NCBI RefSeq assembly: GCF_001562055.1 | Contig: NZ_LLWE01000005.1 | Coordinates: 248,001 to 312,000 of the forward strand | Source: Polycladidibacter stylochi | GTDB taxonomy: Bacteria; Pseudomonadota; Alphaproteobacteria; Rhizobiales; Stappiaceae | DNA length: 64,000 nt | Reading direction: 5' to 3' | Part shown: positions 44,204 through 53,112 of the stretch, one piece after another | Layout of the letters: each line of letters opens with the position of its first letter | Numbering within the stretch: the first letter of the stretch is position 1 | Position numbers and translations under genes: made by a program | The notes under the pieces: generated by a model | The model's input: only the letters and a program-made list of their open reading frames with translations | Database searches by the model: none | What the model was told of the DNA's origin: nothing

Positions 44204-44893
44204 TTGGAATTCGCTGATCTTTGGCCACCAGTTTTTCTCTCACTTAAGCTCGCCAGTTATACAACACTTGGCTTGCTAATTATTGGGACACCACTTGCTT
44301 GGTGGCTTGCTAGAAGTTGCAACCGTTTTAAAGAAGCGGTTGCTGCTATAATTGCTTTGCCTTTGGTTCTTCCTCCTACTGTGCTGGGCTTTTATTTACT
44401 CATAGCGCTTGGGCCAAGTGGGATTGGTGGCGTTTTAAATAGCTTTAGCGAAATTAGAACACTCGCATTTTCCTTTACGGGTCTGCTTATTGGCTCGATT
44501 GTTTATTCCCTACCCTTTGTTGTTCAACCCATCCGGAACTCATTTGAAGCTATCGGTAACAGGCCGTTAGAAGCCGCCGCCACCTTACGTGCAAGTCCAT
44601 TTGATGTTTTTTTCAATGTTGCACTTCCCCTCGCGCGTCCAGGACTTATTACCGGAGCAGTCTTGGGATTTTCACATACTATCGGCGAGTTTGGCGTTGT
44701 TTTGATGATTGGCGGCAATATACCTGGAGAAACAAGGGTTGTTTCCGTTGCCATTTTCGATTTTGTCGAGAACCTCGAATGGGGTAAAGCACATATTCTA
44801 GCTGCAGGTTTATTGACCTTTTCGTTTCTTGTTATTCTCCTAACCAAAACAATTGAAAACCGCTTAACCCGAGAAAATCGTCATGCCTCTTAA
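44204..44893 (+). CDS. modB: Molybdate ABC transporter permease ModB
   Basis: The protein has 229 residues with a TTG start at 44204 and GGGGGAA upstream. About five membrane helices; [33 protein letters not shown] and [25 protein letters not shown] are ModB signatures, the last being the ATPase-docking loop. It overlaps modC by 11 bases. Confidence 0.96.
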   Translation: MEFADLWPPVFLSLKLASYTTLGLLIIGTPLAWWLARSCNRFKEAVAAIIALPLVLPPTVLGFYLLIALGPSGIGGVLNSFSEIRTLAFSFTGLLIGSIVYSLPFVVQPIRNSFEAIGNRPLEAAATLRASPFDVFFNVALPLARPGLITGAVLGFSHTIGEFGVVLMIGGNIPGETRVVSVAIFDFVENLEWGKAHILAAGLLTFSFLVILLTKTIENRLTRENRHAS

Positions 44894-46025
44894 TATGCAA
44901 GGTGGAGATGCGAGCTCTTCATCCCATCGCAAAGAAGGCTTGCACCTAGTACTGAAAGGTCAGCTAGGTCAGTTTAAGATGGATGTTGATTTTTCCATTG
45001 CTCCTAACGGAGTAACAGCTCTATTTGGGCCCTCCGGTTGCGGAAAAACCTCAATATTACGAGCCATAGCCGGCCTTGCTCATTTGGAGGGCACAATTAC
45101 ATGCTTTGGCGAACAATGGCAAAATAGTAAAGAGCGTGTCTTCGTTCCCACACACAAGCGCGCAGTAGGTTACGTTTTTCAAGAAGCCAATTTGTTTGCG
45201 CATATGAGCATCAAGGAGAACCTATTATTTGGGCGTAAAAGGCTTCCACCTTCCCATCTGACAGGGCAACCTACTTTCGAAGAGATTGTCGACCTTTTGA
45301 AACTTTCCCCATTATTACATAGGTTACCGAGCGCGTTATCCGGGGGAGAGCGTCAACGGGTGGCTATTGGCCGTGCTTTGCTTGCCGCGCCACAAATTCT
45401 ACTTATGGACGAGCCACTTTCTGCTCTAGATCGGCAAGCCAAACAAGAAATACTGCCCTATTTAGAAGCCTTGCACCTACGTCTTAAACTACCCATTGTA
45501 TATGTCAGCCACGATATCGCTGAGGTCGCACAATTAGCGGACACAATGGTTTCACTTAACAATGGTCGCATTGCCAGCCAAGGTCCAATTATTCACGAAT
45601 TAGCCCGCCTTGGACCTCTGCCTGGTGTGGAGCCACGTCGTACTGTGAGCCTAATACCGGCAGAAGTAATAGCGCAGGACAATACTTATCACCTAAGCCT
45701 TCTCAGCATTGGTAAGCAAAACCTTGAGGTCCCGCACTTGAATGCCAATGTTGGCGATAGTGTACGCTTGCATATTGCAGCCGGTGACGTGGCTCTTGCG
45801 AAAGAGTACCCAAAAGAAATAAGTATGCGCAATGTTTTAAAAGGGTGCCTGGTGGAGGTCCATGAATACGATAGTACGGCCTATGCCGAAGTATTGCTTC
45901 ACATTGACGGTATTGCATTAAAATCCAGGTTAACTCGTGCCTCTCTTCACCAACTCAGGCTTGCCAAAGGTGATACAGTTTATGCTTTAATAAAGTCGAT
46001 TATATTTGCAGATCGTAGCTTGTAG
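44883..46025 (+). CDS. modC: Molybdate ABC transporter ATP-binding protein ModC
   Basis: The protein has 380 residues. Walker [10 protein letters not shown], signature LSGGERQR, Walker [12 protein letters not shown], with a C-terminal TOBE/Mop-like domain ([30 protein letters not shown] at about 300-330), normal for ModC. It powers molybdate import. The N-terminus is about 20 residues longer than usual; a later ATG (NMQ…) is possible. Confidence 0.95.
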   Translation: MPLNMQGGDASSSSHRKEGLHLVLKGQLGQFKMDVDFSIAPNGVTALFGPSGCGKTSILRAIAGLAHLEGTITCFGEQWQNSKERVFVPTHKRAVGYVFQEANLFAHMSIKENLLFGRKRLPPSHLTGQPTFEEIVDLLKLSPLLHRLPSALSGGERQRVAIGRALLAAPQILLMDEPLSALDRQAKQEILPYLEALHLRLKLPIVYVSHDIAEVAQLADTMVSLNNGRIASQGPIIHELARLGPLPGVEPRRTVSLIPAEVIAQDNTYHLSLLSIGKQNLEVPHLNANVGDSVRLHIAAGDVALAKEYPKEISMRNVLKGCLVEVHEYDSTAYAEVLLHIDGIALKSRLTRASLHQLRLAKGDTVYALIKSIIFADRSL

Positions 46026-46061
46026 TTGCATTAGCTAAGCTCAGGTCTATCCATTAAAGCT

Positions 46062-46631
46062 TCAAAGGAACTCGGCTAACATCATTGCCTTAAACTCATC
46101 AATACTATTGGTATCAACTCCCAGGCTTTCAAAAAGCAACGCCGAGAAACTAATTGGCGCTGTACCCGCCGCTGTAATGACACGCTGAGCCAGAACTGCT
46201 TGCTTTGTGTTCTTATAGTGTGCATCACCTTGGTAAGCTGTAGTATTACCTTTCAAGAATTCAAGCGTATTGGAGGTATGTGGGCGATTATCCAGTAACC
46301 CGGCCTGCGCTATCGGTATCGTTCCACCGCATATTCCAGCAATTACAGCTCCACGATTATACTGCTCTGACAGGAAGCTGGTTATGTCTGGCGCAGCTTT
46401 TTCAGACCAAATTGTTGAACCGATAACAGCAACTGCTTGAGGCGACCACGCATCAAGATCTTCAATACTATGCTCTAATGTAACCGGGAGGCCACCTTGA
46501 GAATAAATCGTTTCCTGCTCGACCATATAAAAACGAAGATCAATAGCGTAGTAGGCACCACCTATACCGGCCAAATATGCGTATTCCCAATCGGCAAACT
46601 TTTGTGGTAATATGATAGCTAATTTTGACAT
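46062..46631 (-). CDS. DJ-1/PfpI family protein
   Basis: The protein has 189 residues. The nucleophile elbow AGICGGT places Cys101. The N-terminal ILPQKFADWEYAYLAG carries the expected acidic residue near the site. Family members include YajL/YhbO-like proteins, chaperones and Cys hydrolases; the exact role is not readable. It ends close to modC, convergent with it. Confidence 0.88.
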   Translation of the reverse strand: MSKLAIILPQKFADWEYAYLAGIGGAYYAIDLRFYMVEQETIYSQGGLPVTLEHSIEDLDAWSPQAVAVIGSTIWSEKAAPDITSFLSEQYNRGAVIAGICGGTIPIAQAGLLDNRPHTSNTLEFLKGNTTAYQGDAHYKNTKQAVLAQRVITAAGTAPISFSALLFESLGVDTNSIDEFKAMMLAEFL

Positions 46632-46664
46632 ATAATTATCTCTTTAAAGATATTTTATAGTAAA

Positions 46665-46702
46665 AATATTGTGCCCTAATTTCAAATTTGGGCACAATAT
46701 TA
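46665..46702 (-). terminator. Terminator of the beta-glucosidase gene
   Basis: AATATTGTGCCC and GGGCACAATATT form a perfect 12-base stem with a 14-base loop. On the minus strand a T-rich tail follows. It starts 18 bases past the stop codon. Confidence 0.85.
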
Positions 46703-46719
46703 TTTGTAGTATGTAATAT

Positions 46720-48093
46720 CTAGGTCAGTTCTTCAGATATCATGTGATTTTTACTTACCAATTCTTTATAGAAGTAACCACTTTTCTTAATGGTTCGCTC
46801 TTGCGTGTCATAGTTCACGTGAACAATCCCAAAACGCATAGAGTAGCCAAATGCCCATTCAAAATTATCCATTAAGCTCCAAGCAAAATACCCTTTAACA
46901 GGAATACCAGCTTCTACAGCACTACTTAAGGCTGTAATATGGGCTTTCATGTAGTCTAAACGTGGCTGATCATCAACTACGCCATTTTCTGGTCCCATGT
47001 TATAGGCTGCACCATTTTCTGTAATATAAACGGGCGGTAAGTCATAGTTTGCATAAACATGCTTGAGCATATCGGGTAAGCCTTGGGGCACAATTTCCCA
47101 ACCAATATCTGTTCGCAGATCACTATCCGAACTTGGTACGCCTTTCGTCGCCGGGAAAATCGCCGCCGGATCTGGGTCATTTACAACTGTTTCAGGATTA
47201 TAGTAGTTATAGCCCCACCAATCTAAAGGTTGGTTGATACGCTCTAAATCCCCTTCCTGAACTTTAAGTTTATCACCCAAAGCTGCAAAAAACTCATCAT
47301 CATAGCAACCTTTGAATATGGGTGAAAAGAATACCCCGTTATTAAATTGCCAGTAGCGATTTGCCGCTGCCACATCCTCTGGGCTATCCGTGCCGGGGTA
47401 TGTTGAAAATGAATTTAAGACAATGCCCATCGGCAAGTCAGCACGCTCCGCCCGCGCTGCTTGAACTGCAGTGCCATGAGCCAAATTCATTACATGGGCA
47501 GCGGCCAGTGCCGCGTCAATTGACTTTTCTCCTGGTGCATGTGCCCCTTCCAAATGACTTAGGAACGTCGCACACCATGGCTCATTAATTGTCGCCATTG
47601 TATCTAGCCGGTCTCCCAAACGGCGGGTAACAACACGAGCATATTCGCCAAAAGCATCTGCTGTATCGCGGTTTGTCCAACCGCCATAACCTTGTAGTAT
47701 TATGGGTAAGTCCCAATGGTACAAGGTTGCAAAAGCTTTAATGCCACGCGAGACCAGACCATCAAGTAAGCGGTCATAAAAATCTAGACCTGCTTCGTTA
47801 ACCTGTCCTCGCCCATCTGGAATGACACGCGGCCAAGCAATTGAGAAGCGATAGGCATCGACACCTAGGCTTTTAATTAAATCCAAGTCGCTTTCCCACT
47901 TATGATAGTGGTCGCATGCTACGTCACCTGTATGGCCTTCAAATACGCGGCCTGGCATACGGCAAAAAGCATCCCAGATACTCGGCTTACGACCGTCTTC
48001 ATTGGCTCCACCTTCTATCTGGAAAGCTGCGGTGGCCACACCCCATGTAAATTGGGGGGGAAATCTTTTGGCTAGTCTTTCTATTTCAGACAT
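46720..48093 (-). CDS. bglA: GH1 family beta-glucosidase
   Basis: The protein has 457 residues, normal for GH1. Acid/base Glu171 in TINEPWC and nucleophile Glu359 in YITENGA are present, with the N-terminal FTWGVATAAFQIEGG signature. There is no signal peptide, so it cleaves beta-glucosides such as cellobiose in the cytoplasm. Tandem LacI-type operators lie 220-265 bases upstream, pointing to sugar control. The glucose-type PTS at 55128-59518 could take up the released or related sugar. Confidence 0.96.
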   Translation of the reverse strand: MSEIERLAKRFPPQFTWGVATAAFQIEGGANEDGRKPSIWDAFCRMPGRVFEGHTGDVACDHYHKWESDLDLIKSLGVDAYRFSIAWPRVIPDGRGQVNEAGLDFYDRLLDGLVSRGIKAFATLYHWDLPIILQGYGGWTNRDTADAFGEYARVVTRRLGDRLDTMATINEPWCATFLSHLEGAHAPGEKSIDAALAAAHVMNLAHGTAVQAARAERADLPMGIVLNSFSTYPGTDSPEDVAAANRYWQFNNGVFFSPIFKGCYDDEFFAALGDKLKVQEGDLERINQPLDWWGYNYYNPETVVNDPDPAAIFPATKGVPSSDSDLRTDIGWEIVPQGLPDMLKHVYANYDLPPVYITENGAAYNMGPENGVVDDQPRLDYMKAHITALSSAVEAGIPVKGYFAWSLMDNFEWAFGYSMRFGIVHVNYDTQERTIKKSGYFYKELVSKNHMISEELT

Positions 48094-48312
48094 TTGTACC
48101 TCAAGTCGAACGCTATTGATGAGCTCGTGTCTTGCTTATGGGGCATGTAGACTTGATTGAACTTACAACCGAGGACATTTGTCCTCTTTATCTCCCAATT
48201 CCAATGAGGTCATAATTTGATAGGGGAAGATGACCTCTTAACACTAAGCTTGTTACAATTTTAGAATAAACTCTGACACTACATACTGTGCAGAAACTCC
48301 CAAAATCTGCCA

Positions 48313-48328
48313 ATGTAATGGTTTACAT
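48313..48328. promoter_or_regulatory. LacI-type operator, imperfect copy
   Basis: ATGTAATGGTTTACAT is a near-palindrome matching the perfect copy at 48343-48358 in its outer six bases on each side. The two centres are 30 bases apart, about three helical turns. Confidence 0.7.
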
Positions 48329-48342
48329 TTTGTATTTAACCC

Positions 48343-48358
48343 ATGTAAGCGCTTACAT
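48343..48358. promoter_or_regulatory. LacI-type operator, perfect copy
   Basis: ATGTAAGCGCTTACAT is a perfect 16-base palindrome with a central CG, the usual form of LacI/GalR-family operators for sugar genes. It lies about 250 bases upstream of bglA. No LacI-family gene is in the window, so the repressor is encoded elsewhere. Confidence 0.8.
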
Positions 48359-48480
48359 CAAGCGGCAAAAATGCCTCTAAATGTTAATACGTAGGAAATT
48401 GATTAAACCCAGCTCACTTGCACCTAAGGGCTTCGCAAAGCTATAGCGACACGTGTGGCGTGCTTTGATATTATCGACAG

Positions 48481-49317
48481 CTATTTAAGTAGTGAGAAAA
48501 CCATTTCGATATCATGTGGCCGTGATAACGTTGGTGCGTGCCCACAATCTGTAATGGGAATAATCGTTGCCCTAGGTCCTTTTTGCGCCATGTGTGCCAC
48601 GATTTCTTTGGTTAGAAGGTCTGATTTTTCCCCCCACACCACCGTGGTAGGAATGCTAATAGCCTCGTATATTTGCCAGGATGCAGCGGGTGCACTGTCT
48701 GTCGTCAACATACTCAATATGCGTGGGTCGTAATGCACTGTGAGCTGGCCATCATCCAGCCGTCGTAACGAGGTACGCGCCATCCGGTTCCAAAATTCAT
48801 CACTCGCCGGGCCAAACCCCTTGTAGTTATTCCGGAACCATTGCTCGGCTATACTTACAGTTTTGAACAAAGGTAACTCAGATGCATAGTTTAGTATGCG
48901 ATTAATTGCAGCGGCGGGTAACTCAGGACCGACGTCATTTAAAACCAACCGGGTCAACCTATGTGTTTGGCAATTGGCTGCCAAGTACATTCCTATCAAG
49001 CCCCCCATAGATGTGCCAATCCACTGACACTCATGAATGGAGTACAAATCCATAAGCGCAACTGCTAGTTTTGCATAGTAATCAACTCTATACTGGAGCT
49101 GCGGCTCATCTGCCCAACTTGATAAACCCCGCCCCAACGTATCCGGGGCAATCACGAAGTATTTGAAACTCAACGCATGAGCTAATTCGTCAAAATCGCG
49201 GCTTGTTCTTGCAAGGCCATGCCATAGAATAACAACATCATTTTCGGGATTACCCCATTCGCTCACATGGATTTCGTGGCCGTTGATTTGATGGAAACGG
49301 GATCTACGTATCGTCAT
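48481..49317 (-). CDS. Alpha/beta hydrolase
   Basis: The protein has 278 residues from ATG 49317, set by GGAG. HGLARTSRDFDELAHAL (oxyanion region), nucleophile Ser in GTSMGGLIG, Asp in VVWGEKSDLLTKE and His in DCGHAPTLSRP form a full triad. It overlaps the preceding livM-type gene by 4 bases (ATGA), so it belongs to the Liv-type ABC operon. It probably hydrolyses an ester or amide brought in by that transporter. Confidence 0.88.
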   Translation of the reverse strand: MTIRRSRFHQINGHEIHVSEWGNPENDVVILWHGLARTSRDFDELAHALSFKYFVIAPDTLGRGLSSWADEPQLQYRVDYYAKLAVALMDLYSIHECQWIGTSMGGLIGMYLAANCQTHRLTRLVLNDVGPELPAAAINRILNYASELPLFKTVSIAEQWFRNNYKGFGPASDEFWNRMARTSLRRLDDGQLTVHYDPRILSMLTTDSAPAASWQIYEAISIPTTVVWGEKSDLLTKEIVAHMAQKGPRATIIPITDCGHAPTLSRPHDIEMVFSLLK

Positions 49318-50432
49318 CTTTTTTCTCCACTTGCAAGCATAGCGCCAGCCAAACCCTTGGGAAAAAAGTAAACAACCAGAATAAATCCAATACCCAGCCA
49401 TAACAGCCAGCGCTCAGGACTCAACAATTCGGGAAGCAACGGTATGCCCGTTGTTTTTTCAGCTGCAATTTCCATAAGATCGCGAAGATAGTATTGCGCC
49501 AAAACCAAAAGCAGCACACCGGGAACAGAACCCCAAATCGTTCCCATACCACCAATAACGACCATAAGCAGAATATCAATCATTATCGTGAAGGAAAGGA
49601 CTGTCTCGGGCCCCGTATACTTAAGCCACACAGCATAAATAGACCCGGCGACGGCAGCGCTTGCCGCAGATAAGCAAAAAATCAGGCTTCTGTAGCGCAC
49701 AACTCTGTAGCCAATTGCTTCTGCCCGCGTGTCATTTTCTCTTATGGCTTTCAACACGCTGCCTAATGGCGTTGCAACCAAACGCACAGTTAAAGCAAAA
49801 ATCAACAGACAGGAGAATGACAAAAAGTAATAGGCTGCCAGCTTTCCATTTAATTTGGTTCCAAAGACTTTAACCGTGCTTCCATTCTCGTTCTCAAGTA
49901 ACTTGGTTGCTGTTTTGAACAAAGCTGGTGTTTTATAGGTTAGCCCGTCTTCTCCCCCTGTGTAGGCAGAAAATTGAGAGACCATGACAAGAGCGAGAGA
50001 AGCAACAGCTAGTGTTATCATGGCAAAAAAAATGGCTTTAACACGCAATGATAGCAGGCCAATAACCGCTGCAATTGTTACAGCAAGCAGCATTCCTGCC
50101 AAGCTTCCCAAGCTGTAGGCACTCCAGCTACCACCATAAAGCTTTAGCCCGATAGCAGCGCCATAGGCACCGCATGCAAAAAAAAGAGTATGTGCGAAAG
50201 AGACTATACCCGTGATGCCAATCAGCAAATCATAGCTTGCCACCAGCACAATAAAAATACAAATCCTGGCAGCAACTTCCAACGCCCGGACATCATGGAA
50301 TAAAAACGGCGCTAACAGTAAAATTGCCCAAACGAGGCCAACAGTTATACGCAGGGTATAAGCCAAATTTTGATTACGGTCCCTACTCGGTGGGTTTCCC
50401 CAGGCTAGTGATAGTTTTTTTTGATTGAACAT
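49314..50432 (-). CDS. Branched-chain amino-acid-type ABC permease (LivM-like)
   Basis: The protein has 372 residues from ATG 50432, set by GGGGAGGGG; the longer frame to 50471 overlaps the upstream permease gene. About ten membrane helices, with YDLLIGITGIVSFAHTLFFACGAYGAA and RLVATPLGSVLKAIRENDTRAEAIGY signatures of the LivM family. It forms a channel with the LivH-like protein. Confidence 0.92.
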   Translation of the reverse strand: MFNQKKLSLAWGNPPSRDRNQNLAYTLRITVGLVWAILLLAPFLFHDVRALEVAARICIFIVLVASYDLLIGITGIVSFAHTLFFACGAYGAAIGLKLYGGSWSAYSLGSLAGMLLAVTIAAVIGLLSLRVKAIFFAMITLAVASLALVMVSQFSAYTGGEDGLTYKTPALFKTATKLLENENGSTVKVFGTKLNGKLAAYYFLSFSCLLIFALTVRLVATPLGSVLKAIRENDTRAEAIGYRVVRYRSLIFCLSAASAAVAGSIYAVWLKYTGPETVLSFTIMIDILLMVVIGGMGTIWGSVPGVLLLVLAQYYLRDLMEIAAEKTTGIPLLPELLSPERWLLWLGIGFILVVYFFPKGLAGAMLASGEKR

Positions 50433-50445
50433 GACCCCTCCCCTT

Positions 50446-51492
50446 TCAGCTTGCAACCGGTTTAAGGCCATTTGGACGCCATAATAATACTGAGAGCATA
50501 AGTAACATATTGGTTGCTAATGCCATTTTTGGGGCCAAGTAGCCCAAGTAGTTACCTGTCAAACCCACGAGTAGCGCTCCAAGTAAAGTTCCTTGAATGG
50601 AGCCAGGGCCGCCTATGATGACGACGATAAAAACTAGAGTCATCATTTCAGTGCCCAGCGCAGGCGAAATCATCGTTTCATACCCTGCCCATATGGCACC
50701 CCCAAGTGCAGCCAGAGCTGAGCCGCCAATAAAAACAGCTAGGAACAAGCGGTCAATGCGATAGCCGAGCGCTTCAACCATTTCGCGATTTTCCACACCG
50801 GCGCGAACCAATAGGCCTGCGCGTGTGGCATTGAAGAGCCAGTAAAGCCCGGCATAAATCACCAGCCCCATCAATAGAGCAAAAAGCCGGTATACCTCGA
50901 TTGGAACCTGACCTAAAAGCACGGAGCCTTGAAGAAATGCCGGGCGTGGCACAGTAAGCGGAATACCGCCCCAAACAACCAGAATAAGTTGCTCACACAC
51001 GATGAGAGCGCCCATGGTTATTAGAATCTGCCTTAGATGATCTTTGTAGACAGGCTTAATGATGACAGTTTCAAAAAACCAGCCAGCAATACAAGCAAAC
51101 GAAACGGCTCCCAAGAGAGCAAGAAAAAGGGCGGCTCCGTTTAACAGGACACTATCTGCTTGTAGCCAGCCTGCATGCCAACTTAATATACTTGCCGCTA
51201 TAAAAGCTCCAAAGCTGATAAATGCCGAGTGCCCGAAATTTAAAACATCCATGAGGCCAAAAACCAAGGAAAGACCAGAGGCCATTAAGAAAATCATCAA
51301 TCCCATGGCAAGACCTGCAATTGTTAAGGTCAGCCAAGTGGCAGGCTGTGATATTAAAAGAAAAGAAATGCCGCCTAAAGCAACCGGTAGCCAAAAAACA
51401 CCGCCCGGTAACCTACCAATAGTATGATAGGCATACTTGAATGCTTGATGCGGGCTGAACACCCTCTTAGATGACCGCTCTGTCATTTTCAC
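50446..51492 (-). CDS. Branched-chain amino-acid-type ABC permease (LivH-like)
   Basis: The protein has 348 residues. About eight membrane helices; GLSLVFGLMDVLNFGHSAFISFGAF and FNATRAGLLVRAGVENREMVEALGY are LivH signatures. A roughly 35-residue cytoplasmic N-terminus precedes the first helix. Its start overlaps the end of the LivF-like gene by 4 bases. Confidence 0.92.
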   Translation of the reverse strand: MKMTERSSKRVFSPHQAFKYAYHTIGRLPGGVFWLPVALGGISFLLISQPATWLTLTIAGLAMGLMIFLMASGLSLVFGLMDVLNFGHSAFISFGAFIAASILSWHAGWLQADSVLLNGAALFLALLGAVSFACIAGWFFETVIIKPVYKDHLRQILITMGALIVCEQLILVVWGGIPLTVPRPAFLQGSVLLGQVPIEVYRLFALLMGLVIYAGLYWLFNATRAGLLVRAGVENREMVEALGYRIDRLFLAVFIGGSALAALGGAIWAGYETMISPALGTEMMTLVFIVVIIGGPGSIQGTLLGALLVGLTGNYLGYLAPKMALATNMLLMLSVLLWRPNGLKPVAS

Positions 51493-52190
51493 GCTACTCC
51501 CAACAATCGAGCTTGCAATTCTGCATCACTTTCAAAAGCATTCATCGAGCCGGTATAAGCAACACAGCCATCGTCAATAACTGCGAGTTGGTTGCCTAGA
51601 GAGCGCGCAAAAGCAAAGTTTTGCTCAACGAGTATTAATGTTGTTGTCTGGGAAATTTCTGCAAACGCGTCGTGCATGTTTGCAATAATCGCCGGGGCAA
51701 GCCCTTTGGTCGGTTCATCAATTAAAATGAGTTCACGCGGCTCGATAACAGCTCGGGCAACGGACAGCATTTGCTTTTGACCGCCAGATAGTGCTGCAGC
51801 TTTGGTGTGCCAGAACTTTTCCAACGCCGGAAACAACTGATAAACCCAAGATAAACGCGATTTATCAAACTTGCCTTTTGTCGTTGCAAGGCGCAAGTTC
51901 TCCTCGACTGTGAGACCACCAAAAATACCCATATTTTCTGGCACATAGGCCACCCCCATGCGAGCAATTTCGCTCGTATGCAGGCCAGAGATATCTTTCC
52001 CCTTGAAAAAAACTGATTTCGGCGATGTTTGCCATAGGCCCATAATGGAACGCAGTGTCGTTGTTTTTCCAGCGCCGTTGCGTCCTAATAAGACAAAAAC
52101 ACCACCTGTTGGGACCTCAAAACTAACATTATGTAATATGCGATAGGGACCAATGTTTGTGGTCATGTCTTGCAGTTGAACAATACTCAT
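51489..52190 (-). CDS. Branched-chain amino-acid-type ABC ATPase (LivF-like)
   Basis: The protein has 233 residues. Walker A GRNGAGKTT, signature LSGGQKQM, Walker B LILIDEPTKGLAP, all in LivF form. It works with the LivG-like ATPase. It overlaps its neighbours by 4 bases on each side. Confidence 0.93.
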   Translation of the reverse strand: MSIVQLQDMTTNIGPYRILHNVSFEVPTGGVFVLLGRNGAGKTTTLRSIMGLWQTSPKSVFFKGKDISGLHTSEIARMGVAYVPENMGIFGGLTVEENLRLATTKGKFDKSRLSWVYQLFPALEKFWHTKAAALSGGQKQMLSVARAVIEPRELILIDEPTKGLAPAIIANMHDAFAEISQTTTLILVEQNFAFARSLGNQLAVIDDGCVAYTGSMNAFESDAELQARLLGVA

Positions 52191-52963
52191 GCAAGCCCTC
52201 CAGCATTTCCAAGATAAACATCCTTCACCAACTTAGAGGTCATGATGCGATCTGGAGTGCCATCTTCAAGCACCTCACCATTGTGCAAAACGATTATTCG
52301 ATCAGCTAATGCTCTTACGACGCTCATTTTATGCTCAACTAACAACACGGTTTTACTGCTATCATTTTTTAGATTTGCAATTAGCTCTAGCAGGCTTGGC
52401 GCTTCATCCAGCGACATACCGGCAGTTGGCTCATCAAACATGTATATGTCCGGCTCCATCGCCATAAGCATGGCGACTTCCAGCTTACGCTGGTTGCCAT
52501 GGGAGAGCTCGTTCGCCAGCATATGCGCCACACTGGAGAGGCCCACCAAATGCAAGAAATGCTCTGCTTTGGCTTCCAGTTCCGGTAGTGCTGTTATCCT
52601 TGTAAAAAAGCGCCAACCATCGCCACTATGAGCCTGAACAACCAGCCTAATGTTTTCCAGTACACTTAGTCGCGGGAATAAGTTCGTCAGCTGAAAAGCA
52701 CGACCAATACCAAGCCTAGCCCTTGTTGCGGGTGGCATTTGACTAACATCGTGATTGTTTAAGATTACTTGTCCATGTGTTGGCTTTAACTGACCCGAAA
52801 TGAGATTAAAAAACGTCGTCTTTCCTGCACCATTGGGTCCAACTATTACAGTGAGTTCATTGGGGTGAAACTGGCAGCTTACGGCATTAACCGCTGTGTG
52901 GCCGCCAAATGAAATTGAAAGTGATTTTGTTTGTAAAGACGAACCGCTTTGCTGTTTTTTCAT
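52187..52963 (-). CDS. Branched-chain amino-acid-type ABC ATPase (LivG-like)
   Basis: The protein has 258 residues. Walker A GPNGAGKTT, signature LSHGNQRK, Walker B IYMFDEPTAGMS. The LSHGNQRK signature form is shared with Urt-type and other non-classical Liv systems, so the substrate need not be an amino acid. First ATPase gene after the binding protein, separated from it by a hairpin region. Confidence 0.93.
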   Translation of the reverse strand: MKKQQSGSSLQTKSLSISFGGHTAVNAVSCQFHPNELTVIVGPNGAGKTTFFNLISGQLKPTHGQVILNNHDVSQMPPATRARLGIGRAFQLTNLFPRLSVLENIRLVVQAHSGDGWRFFTRITALPELEAKAEHFLHLVGLSSVAHMLANELSHGNQRKLEVAMLMAMEPDIYMFDEPTAGMSLDEAPSLLELIANLKNDSSKTVLLVEHKMSVVRALADRIIVLHNGEVLEDGTPDRIMTSKLVKDVYLGNAGGLA

Positions 52964-53040
52964 TGGTTATACTCGTGGAAACTCATGCGGATCACGCGTA
53001 AAAGAAATGTGCTTGGCCTTTTAAGAGCGATCACACCGAA

Positions 53041-53095
53041 CTTCCTCTCAATAAATTGCCATTAAGTCATCAGGCATGGTTTTGTTGAGAGGAAG
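53041..53095 (-). terminator. Long hairpin between binding-protein and LivG-like genes
   Basis: CTTCCTCTCAA (53041-53051) and TTGAGAGGAAG (53085-53095) are exact 11-base inverted copies with a 33-base loop. It lies 17 bases after the binding-protein stop, like the hairpins in the other two ABC clusters. Confidence 0.6.
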
Positions 53096-53112
53096 GAGAT
53101 TGAAAAGTCAAT

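Larger units (their letters stand above)
48094..48480. other. Upstream region of the beta-glucosidase gene
   Basis: 387 bases between bglA and the 3' end of the alpha/beta hydrolase gene, both on the minus strand. It holds the bglA promoter and two operator-like palindromes at 48313-48358. Nothing else recognised. Confidence 0.6.
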
